NCBI GenBank assembly: GCA_959606905.1
Contig: CAUHML010000051.1
Span: 1 to 21,154 of the forward strand
From: an uncultured Bacteroides sp.
GTDB taxonomy: Bacteria; Bacteroidota; Bacteroidia; Bacteroidales; Bacteroidaceae
Reading direction: 5' to 3'
Length of the DNA: 21,154 nucleotides
In this document: piece by piece, positions 1 to 8,170 of the stretch
Numbering within the stretch: position 1 is the stretch's first letter
Layout of the letters: each line of letters starts with the position of its first letter
The notes under the pieces: model-generated
The model's input: the letters and a program-made list of their open reading frames with translations, nothing else
Database searches by the model: none
What the model was told of the DNA's origin: nothing
Position numbers and translations under genes: made by a program

Positions 1-280
1 CGTATCATATCATACCCATATCACATCATATATCTGGCAAGCATCTCCTCTTATGCCTTTCTGTTCTTATGTCTAAAAGAATGCTATGCATCCGTTTATT
101 TGCCCCTTTCATCTCTCTTTATGGTAACTTTTGATTATGAAATCCGTTGAAAATAAGAATTTTAAGATTAGTGTCAATAGATGTATATTTGCATCTTGCA
201 CTAAAATATATGAAATTAGCAAGATTGGACAATCATATATTTGTATAAACTCTATATATTTACAAATTATATAGTTATAG
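1..280. other. AT-rich non-coding stretch at left edge
   Basis: No convincing gene is seen here. The first 40 bases contain short overlapping CATATCA-like direct repeats. Further on there are two copies of TATATTTG (184-191 and 236-243), each matching the Bacteroidota -7 promoter consensus TAnnTTTG. Neither has a clear TTTG-type -33 box at the usual 19-21 base spacing, so either may be chance in AT-rich DNA. The second lies 38 bases before the first ATG of the AraC remnant. Confidence 0.4.
236..243 (+). promoter_or_regulatory. candidate -7 element upstream of AraC remnant
   Basis: TATATTTG matches the Bacteroidota -7 consensus TAnnTTTG exactly and sits shortly before the ATG at 281. No good -33 element was found at the right distance, and the downstream gene is broken, so this is a weak call. 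Confidence 0.25.
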
Positions 281-772
281 ATGAAAAGTAGCATTGAAAA
301 TATATACAAGCTGAAAGTTAATCAAATAATTGATTACATAAAGTTTAATTTGCATCAACCATTGCAATTGAACGTTATAGCCGATATAGTAAATATGTCT
401 CAACGGCAATTGCTTCGTATGATGAGCTCTGTTCTGAATGAACCATTATACCCTTATGTGGCAAGGCAACATGTAGAACGGTCTGTACTATATATGCAAA
501 CTGAAGACATGAGTTTACAGAATTTGATTGGGTTAGTCGGCTACGATAACCCGTAATTGTTCTCCAAAGCATTTAAGAAATAATTTGGTATTTCTCCCAA
601 AACATATATCAGTAGATTAAGGATGTGATTAAAAGAGTGCGAACATAATAGAAAGGAGTGTGAATTGCATGCTGAACTCCAAAGTTTCGAAGGACTATAT
701 TTAGTGTATATGCGTATATGGGGCAAATATGGAGGGAAAGAACTTTATACAACAGCCTGGAGTACATTTTGA
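281..772 (+). pseudogene. Decayed AraC-family regulator with GyrI-like tail
   Basis: The frame starting at ATG 281 reads 91 codons of an AraC-type DNA-binding domain: first helix-turn-helix about residues 30-50 (LNVIADIVNMSQRQLLRMM), second beginning SLQNLIGLVGYDNP. It meets TAA at 554. Reading on in the same frame past that stop gives LFSKAFKK, TAA at 581, FGISPKTYISRLRM, TGA at 626, then a stretch containing LYLVYMRIWGKYGGKELYTTAW, which looks like the start of a GyrI-like small-molecule-binding domain, and TGA at 770. The AraC family consensus here is (Q)SFSKAFKKQFGISPKTY, so both TAA codons fit CAA to TAA changes, and the TGA at 626 fits CGA to TGA. The frame is otherwise kept. A GyrI domain normally runs for about 150 residues, so most of it is missing. 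The 91-residue product would lack half of the second helix-turn-helix and is unlikely to bind DNA normally. Confidence 0.8.
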
Positions 773-852
773 GGAATACATCAATTATTCAAAAGAGAAT
801 AAAGAATAGAATATCACAAAAATATACATATACCGATAAAATAAACTAAGTC

Positions 853-1629
853 ATGGAAAATAGCTTATCTAAATACATCATTCTAACAGAAGAAAACATG
901 GCCAAAGAGCATATCTGCTGTGCATTCTCTGACAAAAAATGCGCAGCAGGTTATGAGTTGAAAAAAGAATGGCTAACAAAGGAATTTGCAAATGGTTATG
1001 TTTTCAGACGGCTTGACGCACGAGCCAAAGTCTTTATAGAATACGTTCCTGCTGAGTATGCATGGCTTCCGGTTACTGCTCCCAATTATTTAATGGTGAA
1101 TTGTTTTTGGGTTTCAGGCCAGTATAAAGGGCAAGGGCATGGATATAATTTGCTTCAGTTTGTGATTGAAGATGCAAAAAAGCAACAGAAGGATGGATTG
1201 GTTACTGTTGTAGGTACAAAAAAGAATCATTTTATGAGTGATACGAAATGGTTACTGCAACATGGCTTTGAGGAAGTAGAAAAACTTCCAAATGGATTTT
1301 CATTGTTAGTAATGAATTTTCATGAGAATAGTGCAGTTCCGTATTTTAATGATTGCGTTAAAAGTGGAGAATGTCCCGACAAACAGGGAATGGTGGCTTA
1401 TTATTCCAATCGTTGCCCATATACGGATTATTATGTAGATGGTATGTTGCGTGTTCTTGCTCAAGAAAAAAATATTCCCTTAAAAGTGATTAAATTAGAA
1501 ACAAGAGAGCAAGCACAAAACTCTCCTACACCAGCTACTATCTTTTCTCTTTTTTGTAATGGGAAATTTGTAACAACGGATTTAAGTGTATGTACAGAAA
1601 CTAAATTTGTTAAGCTGATAAATTTGTAA
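853..1629 (+). CDS. GNAT acetyltransferase with C-terminal YoaP-like domain
   Basis: A 258-residue soluble protein with no signal peptide or membrane segment. The N-terminal part (about residues 10-155) is a GNAT acyltransferase fold. The acetyl-CoA-binding motif A is visible as VSGQYKGQGHGYNLL at about 87-101, matching the Q/R-x-x-G-x-G pattern. The C-terminal part (about 180-257) matches the YoaP-like domain, with SNRCPYTDYYV (Cys188-Pro189) in a thioredoxin-like position and the characteristic AQNSPTPATIFSLFCNGKFVT stretch. This two-domain layout is known from Bacillus subtilis YoaP and homologues; the acceptor substrate is not known. The gene follows the AraC/GyrI remnant in the same direction, so the broken gene may once have been its regulator (inference). 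No consensus -7 element was found just upstream. Domain assignment is confident; function is not. Confidence 0.85.
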   Translation: MENSLSKYIILTEENMAKEHICCAFSDKKCAAGYELKKEWLTKEFANGYVFRRLDARAKVFIEYVPAEYAWLPVTAPNYLMVNCFWVSGQYKGQGHGYNLLQFVIEDAKKQQKDGLVTVVGTKKNHFMSDTKWLLQHGFEEVEKLPNGFSLLVMNFHENSAVPYFNDCVKSGECPDKQGMVAYYSNRCPYTDYYVDGMLRVLAQEKNIPLKVIKLETREQAQNSPTPATIFSLFCNGKFVTTDLSVCTETKFVKLINL

Positions 1630-1765
1630 ATGAAAGAGTTTATTGGTGGTATTTTAGTACAAATAGAGGTTTGAATTGAATAGAGCCAACATATCCCGAT
1701 TTCAGCTTGCCATATTATCTGTCCGTACGTCGTGTCGGTCGCAGTGAGCACTACAATTCTTTTTC

Positions 1766-1878
1766 AAATCAAAAGTTGTTCGGTCGCTTGTTTCCATGTG
1801 TATTTTTCTTGTGACAAGTCGCGGAAAATACACATGGAAAGCGTAGCGTTAGCGCCTGTGACAAAAAGGTTTTGATTT
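1766..1878. repeat. Nested inverted-repeat element (113 bases)
   Basis: Outer arms AAATCAAAA (1766-1774) and TTTTGATTT (1870-1878) are perfect 9-base complements. Inside them TTTCCATGTGTATTTT (1791-1806) and AAAATACACATGGAAA (1825-1840) form a perfect 16-base inverted repeat. The loop of this stem contains the smaller palindrome CTTGTGACAAG (1808-1818). No T-run follows the stem on either strand, so it does not look like a simple intrinsic terminator. It could be a small non-autonomous mobile or intergenic repeat, a structured RNA, or a protein-binding site. Its identity is unknown. Confidence 0.75.
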
Positions 1879-1952
1879 ACCTTTGATTATAGGGAATCTG
1901 CTGTAACCATTCTGTTTTTGAGAAGAATATTAATTTCAGACTTACGTTATAT

Positions 1953-1976
1953 TAAAAAAAATCTCAAAAAGAGATT
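1953..1976 (-). terminator. Possible terminator of the PUL operon
   Basis: On the minus strand AATCTC, a TTTTT loop and GAGATT are followed directly by a run of T. The stem is only 6 base pairs and the hairpin lies about 175 bases after the stop codon of the last operon gene, so the call is weak. Confidence 0.35.
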
Positions 1977-2149
1977 AAAAGCACCTCAAGCTATTTTATT
2001 CGACTTGATTTCTACCATGCTTTTACCCGAACATTTTATCTGCAAAACAGTCTCTCCATAACCATAAGATGTTTTAACTCTCAGTTTAATTGAGCACCTC
2101 TGAATAGGTTTAAATGGGAATATCTTTTAAGTATACGTTTATGAGTAAA

Positions 2150-4057
2150 CTAGTTAATATTCCCAGCTTCAGGAAATCCTGGCTTACCAATACCCCGTTT
2201 CATTAAGGTTTTCAATTCTGATAGATATTGAAGGTATATATACCTGGGATTAGTACAATGTTTTTTGCATAAGGAAGCTGCCATTCCTACTACTTCTCCC
2301 ATCATACCGCCAGTTCTCATTACTCGTACCGTTCCTAATGCAATATGAGTTACGCTTATATTTCGACCTGCCATAAATAAGTTTTCAATATTTCGGGAAT
2401 ATAGGCAGCGGTATGGAACCGCATATGGTTTTATGTCTTGTACATCGCAATAGGAAAGAAACGGTGCTTCTTTTATTCCGGGTATCGGTTTGGGATAATG
2501 GAGATCTATTCCCCAAGTCGTGGTAAATGTTGCATCTTCATACTGGATATTATTTAAGATGTCTTGTTCTCGTAAGACAAGGTCGCCCATCAAACGTCGT
2601 GATTCCCTTTTGCCTCCTATGTAGGCTACCCATGTCAATTCTTTTCTTGCAAATTGCTCTTTCATTTTACTCTTGTTTTTCAGAAAATCCCAATTACCAT
2701 AGATTGCGCGGAGGGCATAATCCCGGATAGATTCAATTTCTGTTATCTGATTATCATTTAGACCAACTTCCCAATCCCAATCTCCGCGAGTAATGGGAAT
2801 GCAGGTTGTATCATTAAATTGAATAGCCCAAGGACAATTTGGAAAGACAGAAATGTCTTGTGTATCTTCTGCATACCATTGCACCGAAGTTCCCATTACC
2901 AACTGGTCGGCTATTAGAGGGGCTCTGAGTTCACCTGTTTCGGCTTTACTTTCTCTTCCCATACGATAGTCTGCTCCGGCTAGAAAACCGATTTCTCCAT
3001 CTCCGGTACAATCTGAAAACAATTGTCCTTTAAATATGTACTCTTTTCCAGATTCAATATTTTTCCCGATGATTGCGATGATTTTATTCCCTTTTATTTG
3101 AACATCAATCGCTTGTGTATTTAGAAACAGATTCAAGTTTTTTTCATTTTGCAATAACTCAAGTTTTTTATTATCTTCATAAATAAAAGAAGGTCCTGCA
3201 TTATGTATTTTTCTTGCTGGTTCTTGTCGTAAAATTTTCATTATTTGTTTACTTCTAAGAGATGAAGTATCTTGTTGGGCTTCCCAATCATTCCAATATC
3301 CGACAGGACCTAGTTCATCTACGAGATTCCCTAATTGGGGATAAGGTTGTTGGGTTATTAACCCTGAAAGCCCGACTCGAACTTCCGAACTGTTATTTCC
3401 ACCCAAAACCGGACGATTTTGAATCAAAGCCACCTTGCATCCAAGGCGGGCAGCACTGATGGCAGCGCAACAACCTGCTATTCCGCCACCGACAACAACC
3501 AAGTCGTATTCTCCTCCATCCTCTGGAATTATAGGCTCTTCCGACATATTACGGCGAAAATCTGCTAATTCATTTCCACTATCAGGAAGCAACATGTTCA
3601 TATCCGAAGTGAGGAAAACTGCATCACATCGACCGTCAAAACCAGTCAAGTCCTGAAGTTCAATTTTATTTTCGCCTGCTTTTAGTGTGATAATCCCACC
3701 ATTCTGCCAATGCCACTCAGCTTTTTCTGTTCCAAATGTTTTTTCCAATGCTTTTCCATTCAATAATACTTTGAAACGTCCGGGAGCGGCTGTCTGATCC
3801 CATTTCTTAATCCAATTTCGCGTTCTGACCCAAATTCGGTATTTTCCCTTATTCTCAATTTGAAACTTTGTTGAAGCATTTTTTACGGGTATACCCAATC
3901 CGTGTGCTAACAAATAAGAAGAACCCATTTGTTTCATAGATTGATTATCCAATACCCATCCACCTTTATTATCAAAACTTTCGGCTTCAATAAATATATT
4001 GTCAGCCTTTAATGACCAAGATATACTCAGCAATAAAATCATCCACAATAATTTCAT
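2150..4057 (-). CDS. Secreted FAD-dependent oxidoreductase
   Basis: A 635-residue protein with a Sec-type signal peptide (about residues 1-18, no twin arginine). Residues about 20-150 resemble a beta-sandwich carbohydrate-binding-like module (start IFIEAESFDNKGGW, middle KGKYRIWVRTRNW). An FAD-binding Rossmann fold follows, with VVVGGGIAGCCAAISAARLG at about 187-206 and a downstream SDCTGDGEIGFLAGADYR stretch. A late FMAGRNISVTHIALGTVRVMRTGG stretch closes the flavin site. This matches the FAD-dependent oxidoreductase family common in Bacteroidota glycan loci, often annotated loosely as xanthan-lyase-like. It is the last gene of the leftward operon, 53 bases after the GH3 gene. The substrate is unknown; oxidation of a sugar or glycoside hydroxyl in the periplasm is inference from context. 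Flavin loading of a Sec-exported protein is a point of interest. Confidence 0.85.
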   Translation of the reverse strand: MKLLWMILLLSISWSLKADNIFIEAESFDNKGGWVLDNQSMKQMGSSYLLAHGLGIPVKNASTKFQIENKGKYRIWVRTRNWIKKWDQTAAPGRFKVLLNGKALEKTFGTEKAEWHWQNGGIITLKAGENKIELQDLTGFDGRCDAVFLTSDMNMLLPDSGNELADFRRNMSEEPIIPEDGGEYDLVVVGGGIAGCCAAISAARLGCKVALIQNRPVLGGNNSSEVRVGLSGLITQQPYPQLGNLVDELGPVGYWNDWEAQQDTSSLRSKQIMKILRQEPARKIHNAGPSFIYEDNKKLELLQNEKNLNLFLNTQAIDVQIKGNKIIAIIGKNIESGKEYIFKGQLFSDCTGDGEIGFLAGADYRMGRESKAETGELRAPLIADQLVMGTSVQWYAEDTQDISVFPNCPWAIQFNDTTCIPITRGDWDWEVGLNDNQITEIESIRDYALRAIYGNWDFLKNKSKMKEQFARKELTWVAYIGGKRESRRLMGDLVLREQDILNNIQYEDATFTTTWGIDLHYPKPIPGIKEAPFLSYCDVQDIKPYAVPYRCLYSRNIENLFMAGRNISVTHIALGTVRVMRTGGMMGEVVGMAASLCKKHCTNPRYIYLQYLSELKTLMKRGIGKPGFPEAGNIN

Positions 4058-4110
4058 AAGGATTTTTATTTATATAATTATACAAATAGTACCACGTAGA
4101 ATAAGATGTT

Positions 4111-6696
4111 TCATGGAAAAACCATTTTGTTTCTAATTGTAATTTGAATGTCATTTTTTCTGTCTACATTGACCTTCTCATCCAAATATCCGGATTTGCA
4201 GAAAACAAGTACGTCGTCTTCTGGTGCATCTATAAAGTATTTGCCATTTTGATCAGTTACACCTATTACCTGCTGTTGTGCTGTAGAGTAGATTTCTACT
4301 TTATCTACAGGTGTAGCCTGCACATCTCGCACCACGCCTTTGATATGTATAATGTTTCCTTTACCTATTTCTTCGGGGAGCTGTTCTTTGATAGAGCAAG
4401 GGCTAACAGCCATATTTTGCCCTATGCTAATAGTCTGCTTTAATAGTATATGGTCTGAGGCATCGCCTATCATTATTTCAAAGCTACCAGGTTCTACCAT
4501 TGTCTTTCCTGCTTCATCGGTAAGGGCTAAGTCTTGAACTGCAAAGTGCAGAGGAACTCGGGTTGTCTCGCCAGGTTCCAATGCTACTTTATTAAATGCT
4601 TTCAACTGTTTGACTGGAGTAGATATGGAACTGAAAACATCTCTTACATAAAGTTGCGGTACGGCTTTTCCTGCCCAACGACCAGTATTTTTCACAGTCA
4701 CAAAAACTTTTATAGAATCTACGGATTGTTGTATCTGCATATCTGTATAATTGAAAGTAGTATAAGTTAATCCATGCCCGAAAGCCCATAGAGGACCTGG
4801 AGAAGAGAATACATAGTCTCGTCCAGGTTGTTCATAACTTCCAGGCTTATGGTAAAATCCTCGATCTGTAGGCAAATGGTTATAATAGGCAGGCAGGTGG
4901 CCGCTACTTTGAGGAAATGATACGGTCAGATGCCCGGACGGGTTTGTCTTTCCGAAAAGTATATTAGCGATGGAACTTCCTTCTTGTTCTCCTGCATACC
5001 ATTGTATAAGAATAGCAGGTATGTGTTTTTTTTCCCATGCTATAGAAAAGGGCTTGCCTGTTACCAGAACCAAAATGACCGGTTTTCCAGTGGCATGAAT
5101 AGCTTTTATTAGCTTTCCTTGGGCACCGGTCAAAGCAAGGTCTGCAAGGTCAAAACCCTCTCCACAATTGGTTTCGTTGTAGTCTCTTGCCAATGAAGCA
5201 CTGGAACTGCCACAGAATAAAATGGCTACATCGCTCTGCCGGGCTGCTTCAACAGCAGATGCAATGTGTATGGTATCTAAAGACATCATACTACATCCTT
5301 GTGCATAGCGTATTTGTATGCCAAATGGTTCTGTCAGTTTGCGTATACCTTCCAATGGAGTGACACCATCTTTGTTTGTGCGGCTCCAGGTATAATCTCC
5401 GAATTGCACCTGGTCTGCGTTCGGACCGATGACGGCAATGGAGTTCAATTCAGACAAATTCAACGGAAGCAATCCTTTGTCATTTTTTAAAAGGACGGTA
5501 GATTCATCGGCTATTTGCCGTGCTACCCGGATATTTTCCCGTGAGTGCAAGGATTGTGCTTCATATTTCTCTCCATAGGGATCTTCAAAGAGTCCCATAC
5601 GGAACTTGGCTAATAAAACTCTGCTTACAGCTTTATCAATAAGCTTTTCATCTATTTTCTTTTCTTTGACCATTGCAATTAGATGTGGGAAGCATTCGCT
5701 AGAGGCCTCTACATCCAATCCCGCAGAAATGGCTTGTATAGCAGCTTCAGTCTGGCTGGATGCGGTATGCTGGAAAGTATGGAGCATGTCTATAGCTCCC
5801 CAGTCAGAATATACATATCCCTGAAAGCTCCAGCGGTTACGCAGGATTTCAGTGAGTAGATAATATGAAGATGAATTTGGAACGCGATTCCATGAATTGT
5901 AAGCAGACATCACTGCTTGTATTGGAAGAGAAGTTATGACTTTTTTGAATGGCTGGAGATAGACATCGTGTAGTTCTCCTATGCCGCAATGAACGGAGGC
6001 AAGATTGAGTCCACCCAGTGGATTACCATGTGCCCCATAATGTTTCAGCATAGGAGATATTCCATTGTCTAGATAGCCTTTAGCTTCTTTATAGGCAAAA
6101 ATACCATTTAGATAAGGATCTTCTCCATAACTTTCTTCTATACGCCCCCATCTTAAATCCCGCACCACATCTATGCAGGGTGCTAAGATCTGGTTGATAC
6201 CCTGATAGTGTAGTTCCTTGGAGATCTCTGTGGCACGCAGGTAGGCTAACTCCGGATTAAAAGTGGAGGCCAGTGCAATATTTTGTGGGTAAATGGTAGA
6301 CCCTTCATGCACTGAACCATGCAATGCTTCGGCAACAGTAAATATAGGAATTCCAAGTCGGGTATGGTTTAGCATATATTCTTGTATATGCCGCATGTGT
6401 CGGTGACAGTTTTCTCCAATTAGCGGAAAACCCTCCACAAATCCCCAGCATAAGTCACCTACAAATTCCTGTAACTTGCTTTTATTAAGCTCTTGTTCTT
6501 CAAAAATATTCCAAGAATGTATGTGACGTATTTGGGCTATTTTTTCTTCTAATGTCATCCGCTGCAGGAGATCTGCTGTGCGTTCTTCGGGTGAGAGTGA
6601 AGGATTTTTATATGGCTGTGCCTGTAGGGATGGCATAACCATCCCACAGAGCAACAATGCCAGTGTTAATAAATGATATAAAAAAGTCGGTTTCAT
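4111..6696 (-). CDS. GH3 beta-glycosidase with extra C-terminal domain
   Basis: An 861-residue exported protein with a signal peptide cleaved near LQAQ (about residue 26). The GH3 N-terminal barrel spans about 35-370 and includes DVVRDLRWGRIEESYGEDPYL and LKHYGAHGNP. The nucleophile motif YSDWGA has Asp298. The GH3 C-terminal alpha/beta sandwich follows (about 395-590); GEGFD (Glu513) is the likely acid/base site. A fibronectin-III-like domain covers about 655-750. Residues about 783-855 form an extra beta-sandwich resembling the carboxypeptidase-regulatory-like domain (KGVVRDVQATPVDKVEIYS, VTDQNGKYFI, FCKSGYLDEKV), which most GH3 enzymes lack. The family cleaves beta-linked glucose, xylose or related residues from non-reducing ends; the exact sugar cannot be read from the sequence. 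The gene starts 11 bases after the GH109-like gene, so they are probably co-transcribed. Confidence 0.93.
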   Translation of the reverse strand: MKPTFLYHLLTLALLLCGMVMPSLQAQPYKNPSLSPEERTADLLQRMTLEEKIAQIRHIHSWNIFEEQELNKSKLQEFVGDLCWGFVEGFPLIGENCHRHMRHIQEYMLNHTRLGIPIFTVAEALHGSVHEGSTIYPQNIALASTFNPELAYLRATEISKELHYQGINQILAPCIDVVRDLRWGRIEESYGEDPYLNGIFAYKEAKGYLDNGISPMLKHYGAHGNPLGGLNLASVHCGIGELHDVYLQPFKKVITSLPIQAVMSAYNSWNRVPNSSSYYLLTEILRNRWSFQGYVYSDWGAIDMLHTFQHTASSQTEAAIQAISAGLDVEASSECFPHLIAMVKEKKIDEKLIDKAVSRVLLAKFRMGLFEDPYGEKYEAQSLHSRENIRVARQIADESTVLLKNDKGLLPLNLSELNSIAVIGPNADQVQFGDYTWSRTNKDGVTPLEGIRKLTEPFGIQIRYAQGCSMMSLDTIHIASAVEAARQSDVAILFCGSSSASLARDYNETNCGEGFDLADLALTGAQGKLIKAIHATGKPVILVLVTGKPFSIAWEKKHIPAILIQWYAGEQEGSSIANILFGKTNPSGHLTVSFPQSSGHLPAYYNHLPTDRGFYHKPGSYEQPGRDYVFSSPGPLWAFGHGLTYTTFNYTDMQIQQSVDSIKVFVTVKNTGRWAGKAVPQLYVRDVFSSISTPVKQLKAFNKVALEPGETTRVPLHFAVQDLALTDEAGKTMVEPGSFEIMIGDASDHILLKQTISIGQNMAVSPCSIKEQLPEEIGKGNIIHIKGVVRDVQATPVDKVEIYSTAQQQVIGVTDQNGKYFIDAPEDDVLVFCKSGYLDEKVNVDRKNDIQITIRNKMVFP

Positions 6697-6707
6697 AGTT
6701 TGTTGTT

Positions 6708-8123
6708 CTATTTGGCAAAGGCATGCCTATAACCTTGTATTTTGTTCCACGCCCCTCGGGTAAAGTCGGGTATTTCTACGGGGACCGAACCGTTTTCAAT
6801 GGAAAGTTTGGTCAGCGGGATGAGTGAGCACCACTCTGCGAGGTCATAGACATCCATATCCAAAGGTAAGCCATTATGAAGACAATAAATAAGCCGTGAA
6901 TCCATAATGAAATCCATTCCCCCATGTCCACCTACTTCCTTAGCTCTTTTTTCCATCTCTTTGATGATGGGGTCTTTATATTGCTCCATCAACCTACTTT
7001 TAACAGCGTCGGGCATGTATTCGTGAGCAGTGAAAGTTTGTCCGTTGGTAATACTTTCAGGTAGGTCTTTGCTTTCGAGAGCATATCCTTCCAGCGGATA
7101 TTTATCTGCAAATCCCCGTGTTCCGGATAATTGATATAAACGGCTATAAGGCCGGGGTGAAGCGACATTGTGTTCAATTTGAATAGTTTTACCTTTTTCT
7201 GTACGTATCAGAGTGAGTGTAACTTCACCGTTTTGGAATTTTTTGGCATCTTCCGTTCTTCCGCACTTCTTTAAATAATCGGGAAGAGAAACGGGGTTAC
7301 TGTCCATTGCCACTAGATATTTCATACGATCACCTCGATGAATATTCAGCAATTGACATGCTGGGCCCATTCCATGGGTAGGGTATACATCTCCTCTATG
7401 TCTCATGTTATACTGCATACGCCAATCTGCATTATAATCTGGCCAGATGTCATGCAGGCAATGGTTATATGCTCCTTTCACATGGGTAATATCTCCAAAA
7501 AGCCCTTGTTGTGCCATGTTTAGAGTGGTAATTTCGAAGAAATCATAAACACAGTTTTCCAGCATCATACAGTGTTTGCGGGTGTGTTCTGCCGTATCTA
7601 TCACTTTCCAAATCTCTTCCAGGGACATAGCGGCAGGAACTTCACAGGCTACGTGTTTCCCATGCTCCATAGCATAAATCATCATAGGTGCATGGTGAGT
7701 CCAGTCGGTAGCTATGTATATCAGGTCTATGTCATCTCGTTCACATAATTGTTTCCAGGTATTTTCACTGCCGTAGTAGGCTGTCGCTTCGGGTATGCCA
7801 GCGCGGTTTAGCATATGCTGGCAACTATCTACTCGAAACTGGTGTAAATCGCACAATGCTTTTATCTGAATTCCTTTTTGATAGGTAAAGCGTCGGATCG
7901 CTTCAGTGCCTCGTGCGCCCAAACCAATGAATCCGATGCGTACGGTCTCAATTGGTTCGCATGCCAGTCCCACCACATCAGTCTGTCCTGCAGGGCGAAG
8001 TGGAGCAGGAACTTTTATTTGCCTTTCTGTTTCAGTTGTTTTTGAAGCAAAGGTGCATGCTGAGAGATTAGCCAAAAGGCAGCCAGTCATTAATATCATG
8101 TAAAAAATGTGTCTTGCTTTCAT
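6708..8123 (-). CDS. Exported GH109-like NAD-dependent glycosidase lipoprotein
   Basis: A 471-residue Gfo/Idh/MocA-fold protein. A lipoprotein signal is visible (LSAC, Cys23), so it is likely membrane-anchored in the periplasm or at the surface. The NAD-binding Rossmann fold starts at about residue 62 with GFIGLGARG. Family signatures follow: EVPAA at 161-165 in the place of the dehydrogenases' EKP motif, MLENCVYDFFE at about 187-197, GDVYPTHGMGP at 244-254 and GHGGMD at 399-404. These fit GH109, whose founding members are alpha-N-acetylgalactosaminidases that cleave through transient NAD-dependent oxidation at C3. A plain sugar dehydrogenase cannot be ruled out, and GH109 substrate range is wider than alpha-GalNAc. 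It sits between susD (47 bases upstream) and the GH3 gene (11 bases downstream). A paralogue without signal peptide is encoded at 15105-16247. Confidence 0.87.
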   Translation of the reverse strand: MKARHIFYMILMTGCLLANLSACTFASKTTETERQIKVPAPLRPAGQTDVVGLACEPIETVRIGFIGLGARGTEAIRRFTYQKGIQIKALCDLHQFRVDSCQHMLNRAGIPEATAYYGSENTWKQLCERDDIDLIYIATDWTHHAPMMIYAMEHGKHVACEVPAAMSLEEIWKVIDTAEHTRKHCMMLENCVYDFFEITTLNMAQQGLFGDITHVKGAYNHCLHDIWPDYNADWRMQYNMRHRGDVYPTHGMGPACQLLNIHRGDRMKYLVAMDSNPVSLPDYLKKCGRTEDAKKFQNGEVTLTLIRTEKGKTIQIEHNVASPRPYSRLYQLSGTRGFADKYPLEGYALESKDLPESITNGQTFTAHEYMPDAVKSRLMEQYKDPIIKEMEKRAKEVGGHGGMDFIMDSRLIYCLHNGLPLDMDVYDLAEWCSLIPLTKLSIENGSVPVEIPDFTRGAWNKIQGYRHAFAK

Positions 8124-8170
8124 AGAATATTTTTTATAGGGGAATTACTTACTAAGTTTTAGTTAAAATA

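Larger units (their letters stand above)
1630..2149. other. 520-base gene-free gap between converging genes
   Basis: The gap lies between the rightward GNAT-YoaP gene and the leftward PUL operon. No protein gene is supported. It holds a nested inverted-repeat structure (1766-1878), a short hairpin with a T-run that could end the leftward operon (1953-1976), and two copies of TCGGTCGC (about 1735-1742 and 1780-1787). Confidence 0.6.

Noticed and set aside
1..40. Short CATATCA-like repeats as a CRISPR or tandem-repeat array
   Set aside because: Units are only about 7 bases, irregular and without spacers; no cas genes in the window.
554..628. Stop-codon recoding (for example selenocysteine or read-through) in the AraC frame
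   Set aside because: Stops are a mix of TAA and TGA at places where the family has Gln and probably Arg, and the downstream GyrI domain is cut short; decay is simpler.
1461..1751. 96-codon minus-strand open frame over the 3' end of the GNAT-YoaP gene
   Set aside because: Mostly antisense to the conserved YoaP domain; no similarity recognised.
1791..1840. Intrinsic terminator for the GNAT-YoaP gene
   Set aside because: The stem is long but is followed by GC-containing sequence, not a T-run, on either strand.
2150..4057. Annotation as xanthan lyase
   Set aside because: The protein has a clear FAD Rossmann fold and no polysaccharide-lyase domain; that name is a legacy label for this family.
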